Assembly (NCBI GenBank): GCA_023460715.1
Contig: JAEWPH010000015.1
Location: 1-44,600, forward strand
Direction: 5' to 3'
DNA length: 44,600 nucleotides
Source of the DNA: Pseudomonadota bacterium
GTDB lineage: Bacteria; Pseudomonadota; Gammaproteobacteria; Burkholderiales; Burkholderiaceae_C
In this document: one piece after another, positions 42,284 through 44,600 of the stretch
How positions within the stretch are numbered: position 1 is the first letter of the stretch
Layout: each line of letters begins with the position of its first letter
Translations under genes and position numbers: made by a program
Notes under the pieces: generated by a model
Databases searched by the model: none
Told to the model about the DNA's origin: nothing
The model's input: the letters and a program-made list of their open reading frames with translations, nothing else

Positions 42284-44600
42284 TCAGTCTTCGGCGGTGG
42301 GCGCCGCCGCTGGCAGCGTGTGGTGCCATACCCTGCGGCCCGCCTCGCGCTCGCACTGCACGGACTGGGGACGGTCGGACGCCCATGTCGCGGCGCCGCA
42401 GCGGGCCGTTTCCACCAGCAGCGCCCCCCGCTGCCGGTAGCGGGCCGCCACCTCGGGTGCCGGATGGCCGAAACGGTTGCGATACCCGGCCTGCACCAGT
42501 GCAGTGCGAGGCCGTACGGCGTCCAGAAACGCCTCGCTGGACGAGGTCTTGCTGCCGTGGTGCGGCACCAGCAGCACGTCGGCCGCCACATCTTCGCCAC
42601 GCTGGAGCAGCGCGGCCTCCTGTGCACGCTCGATGTCGCCGACCAGCAGCGCGACGGCGCCCCTCCCCCCGCCTGCCGCAGCCACCGTTGCGGCGGCGAT
42701 GCGCAGCACGCACGACGCGGCATTGGGCTTGGCGCCTTCTGCGCGATCCGCCGGGGACGGATGCAGTACCTCGAACGCCACGCCATCCCACTGCCAGCGC
42801 TGACCGGCCACGCACGGCACCACCGGTCGCAGCGCCTGCAGCGGGTGCCCGGTCTCGATCGAACCCCGCACCGCCGCCTGGGGCTGCTGCGCCAGCACCG
42901 CGGCTGCGCCGCCGGTATGGTCCAGATCGCGGTGGCTCAGCACCAGCAGATCCAGCCGCTCGCCAAGGGCCCGCAGCAGCGGCACCAGCACGCGCTGGCC
43001 CGCGTCGCTGTCCTGGTGGTAGCGCGGCCCCGCGTCGTAGAGCAAGGCGTGGCCGGCGGTGCGCACCAGCACGGCCTGGCCCTGGCCCACATCCACCGCC
43101 ATCAGGTCGAACTGGCCGGCCGCCGGCCGCGCCGGCTGCCACCACAGGGCGGGCAGCAACAAGGGCACGCCCAGCAGTCGCACGCCCCAAGGCAGACGCA
43201 GCGCCAGCAACGTGCCACCCACCACCGCCACGGCGCCGGCCCACAAAGGGGCGATGGGCAGCGACACCTGGGCCCACGGCCACTGCGCAAGCCATTGCAG
43301 GCCGGCAGACAGCGGCAGCACGCACCAGGCGGCCGCGTCCCACAGCGGGGCCCACAGCACGCCGGCCAGCGCCAGCGGCGTGAGCACCAGCGTCGTCCAC
43401 GGAATGGCCACGAGGTTGGCGGCCAGCCCGACGACGGACATCTGCCCGAAGAGCAGCAAGGTGAGCGGCGTGAGCGCCAGCGTGACCGTCCACTGCTCGC
43501 GCAGCAAGGCCACGCCCCGGCCGTGCCATCCCTGAGGGGCGCCACGCGCGCCATGGACGGGGTCGCTCGCGAACAGCACGGCCACCGCGACGAAGCTCAG
43601 CCAGAAGCCGGCCTGCAGCAGCGCCCACGGGTCGGCGACCACCACCACAGCGCAGGCCAGCAGCCACACCTGCGGCCACGGCCAGCGCCGCCCGGACAGC
43701 CGCAGCAGCGCGACCGTGGCGAGCATGCACACCGTGCGCTGCGCCGGCACGCCCCAGCCGCTGAACAGCGCGTAGCCGGCGGCCAGCGCCACGCCGCATG
43801 CCAGGGCCGCCGAGGGGGCCGGCACGGCCAGGCACAGCCGCTGGGAACGCCGCCACAGCGCGCCGGCCACCGCCGCGGCGATCCACGCGAAGAGCGTGAT
43901 GTGCAGACCGCTGATGCTCATCAGGTGGGCCACGCCCGTGGCGCGGAAGACATCCCAGTCGGCGCGGTCGATCGCGCGCTGGTCGCCCGTGACCAGCGCA
44001 GCGACCACGCCGGCCGCGCGGCGCCGCGCCGTGTCCGCCGGGTCTTGCGATGCCGCCAGACGCTGCACGATGGCATCGCGCACGTGCTGCCGCGCCTGCT
44101 CCACAGGGTATCGCCATGTGCTGGCCAGGCGCACGGGCGCTTCATGGCGTGCCCCGTCGCGCACATAGCCCACGGCCTGCACGCCCTGCTCCCACAGCAG
44201 CAGTTCGTAGTCGAACCCATGCGGATTGCGCGCGCCGTGCGGGGCCTTGAGCCGCACCGTCATCGCCCAGCGCTCGCCCGCACGCACCGCGGGCAACGGC
44301 TCTGACGGGGCGGCGGCCGCCGGCGCATCGCGTGTAAACGAGGAGGACGCATACCACGACACGTCAATCAGCGGCGGCACGGCCACCACCGTCCCGTCAA
44401 GGCGGGCCTCCTCCACGGCCATCCGCAGGCGCAGCCCGGCGTCGCTCGCCTGCGGCATGGCCGCCACCACGGCGGTGATGCGCATGTCTCGGCCTTCCAG
44501 CGCGGGCGGCAGGGCGTCGGCCAGGAACACCGAGGCGCGCAGTCCGCACACGCCGAACAGCAGCAAAGCGCCCCCCGCTGCCGCAGCCGCGGCGCCGGCA
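42284..44600 (-). CDS. comEC: DNA internalisation-related competence protein ComEC/Rec2 (5' end outside the window)
   Basis: Partial gene on the minus strand. The frame stays open through the right edge, so the true start is beyond 44600; the first possible start inside is a TTG at 44566, which would begin inside a membrane segment. The visible part has the N-terminal DUF4131 region, the competence domain with HLMSISGLHITLFAWIAAAVAG and WGVPAQRTVCMLATVALLRL, many membrane helices, and a C-terminal metallo-beta-lactamase-like domain (DLMAVDVGQGQAVLV, then LSHRDLDHTGG with the HxxxDH-type motif, and VPHHGSKTSSSEAFL). ComEC is the inner-membrane channel for single-stranded DNA in natural transformation. 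Confidence 0.94.
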   Translation of the reverse strand, partial: AGAAAAAAGGALLLFGVCGLRASVFLADALPPALEGRDMRITAVVAAMPQASDAGLRLRMAVEEARLDGTVVAVPPLIDVSWYASSSFTRDAPAAAAPSEPLPAVRAGERWAMTVRLKAPHGARNPHGFDYELLLWEQGVQAVGYVRDGARHEAPVRLASTWRYPVEQARQHVRDAIVQRLAASQDPADTARRRAAGVVAALVTGDQRAIDRADWDVFRATGVAHLMSISGLHITLFAWIAAAVAGALWRRSQRLCLAVPAPSAALACGVALAAGYALFSGWGVPAQRTVCMLATVALLRLSGRRWPWPQVWLLACAVVVVADPWALLQAGFWLSFVAVAVLFASDPVHGARGAPQGWHGRGVALLREQWTVTLALTPLTLLLFGQMSVVGLAANLVAIPWTTLVLTPLALAGVLWAPLWDAAAWCVLPLSAGLQWLAQWPWAQVSLPIAPLWAGAVAVVGGTLLALRLPWGVRLLGVPLLLPALWWQPARPAAGQFDLMAVDVGQGQAVLVRTAGHALLYDAGPRYHQDSDAGQRVLVPLLRALGERLDLLVLSHRDLDHTGGAAAVLAQQPQAAVRGSIETGHPLQALRPVVPCVAGQRWQWDGVAFEVLHPSPADRAEGAKPNAASCVLRIAAATVAAAGGGRGAVALLVGDIERAQEAALLQRGEDVAADVLLVPHHGSKTSSSEAFLDAVRPRTALVQAGYRNRFGHPAPEVAARYRQRGALLVETARCGAATWASDRPQSVQCEREAGRRVWHHTLPAAAPTAED

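Noticed and set aside
1..44600. CRISPR arrays, prophage, insertion sequences, tRNA or rRNA genes
   Set aside because: I saw no regularly spaced repeats of CRISPR type, no integrase or transposase, and no tRNA- or rRNA-like sequence.

Overview
The window looks like a chromosomal segment of a high-GC betaproteobacterium of the Comamonadaceae, most like Acidovorax or Paracidovorax. This is judged from protein style, gene content and the intergenic hairpin family, not from a database search. No phage genes, insertion sequences, tRNA or rRNA genes or CRISPR arrays were seen. The densest content is transport: a branched-chain-type ABC importer, a TRAP importer with two binding proteins, a BCCT carrier, a TonB receptor, a bicarbonate-type carrier, a LysE exporter and a tripartite drug efflux pump.

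Layout. 1-524 holds no convincing gene. 525-6507 (minus) is one liv-type operon, livG-livF-livK-livK'-livH-livM, with tandem binding-protein paralogues. 6774-7574 (minus) is a ModE-type molybdate regulator without mod transport genes. 8195-10615 (plus) is the membrane part of a TRAP transporter. Two related periplasmic TRAP binding proteins lie on the opposite strand (10893-13227), followed by a BetT-like carrier (13511-15499). 15837-19028 (minus) is xseB-ispA-dxs (early isoprenoid synthesis). It is divergent from a stand-alone Rieske oxygenase alpha subunit (19300-20439), which is followed by a DMT exporter and a mercaptopyruvate sulfurtransferase. 22627-25852 is an iron-type TonB receptor behind a probable Fur box, followed by a DUF4198 periplasmic protein. 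25955-27968 is an SbtA-type carrier divergent from its likely LysR regulator. LysE and a GabD-type dehydrogenase follow.

30530-38672 is a MexEF-OprN / CeoAB-OpcM-type efflux locus: outer-membrane factor, RND pump, adaptor, a lipase-like alpha/beta hydrolase and a divergent LysR gene. The order matches the Burkholderia ceoR-llpE-ceoAB-opcM arrangement, but here the hydrolase has lost its catalytic Ser and His, and a SoxR-type operator sits directly in front of the adaptor gene. 38815-39123 is a small VF530-family protein. 39400-42054 (minus) is a circularly permuted ATP-grasp / alpha-E pair, a predicted peptide-ligase system, with a duplicated 5' gene fragment between the two genes. The window ends inside comEC (DNA uptake), which runs off the right edge.

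The observations most worth following are the SoxR-like operator on the efflux operon, the degenerate hydrolase in the same locus, the 140-bp duplication that creates a 48-residue leader reading frame before the alpha-E gene, a recurrent 41-nt intergenic hairpin family (at least six copies, none inside a gene), a Rieske oxygenase with Glu at the bridging position, and a LivF ATPase whose Walker A lysine is arginine.
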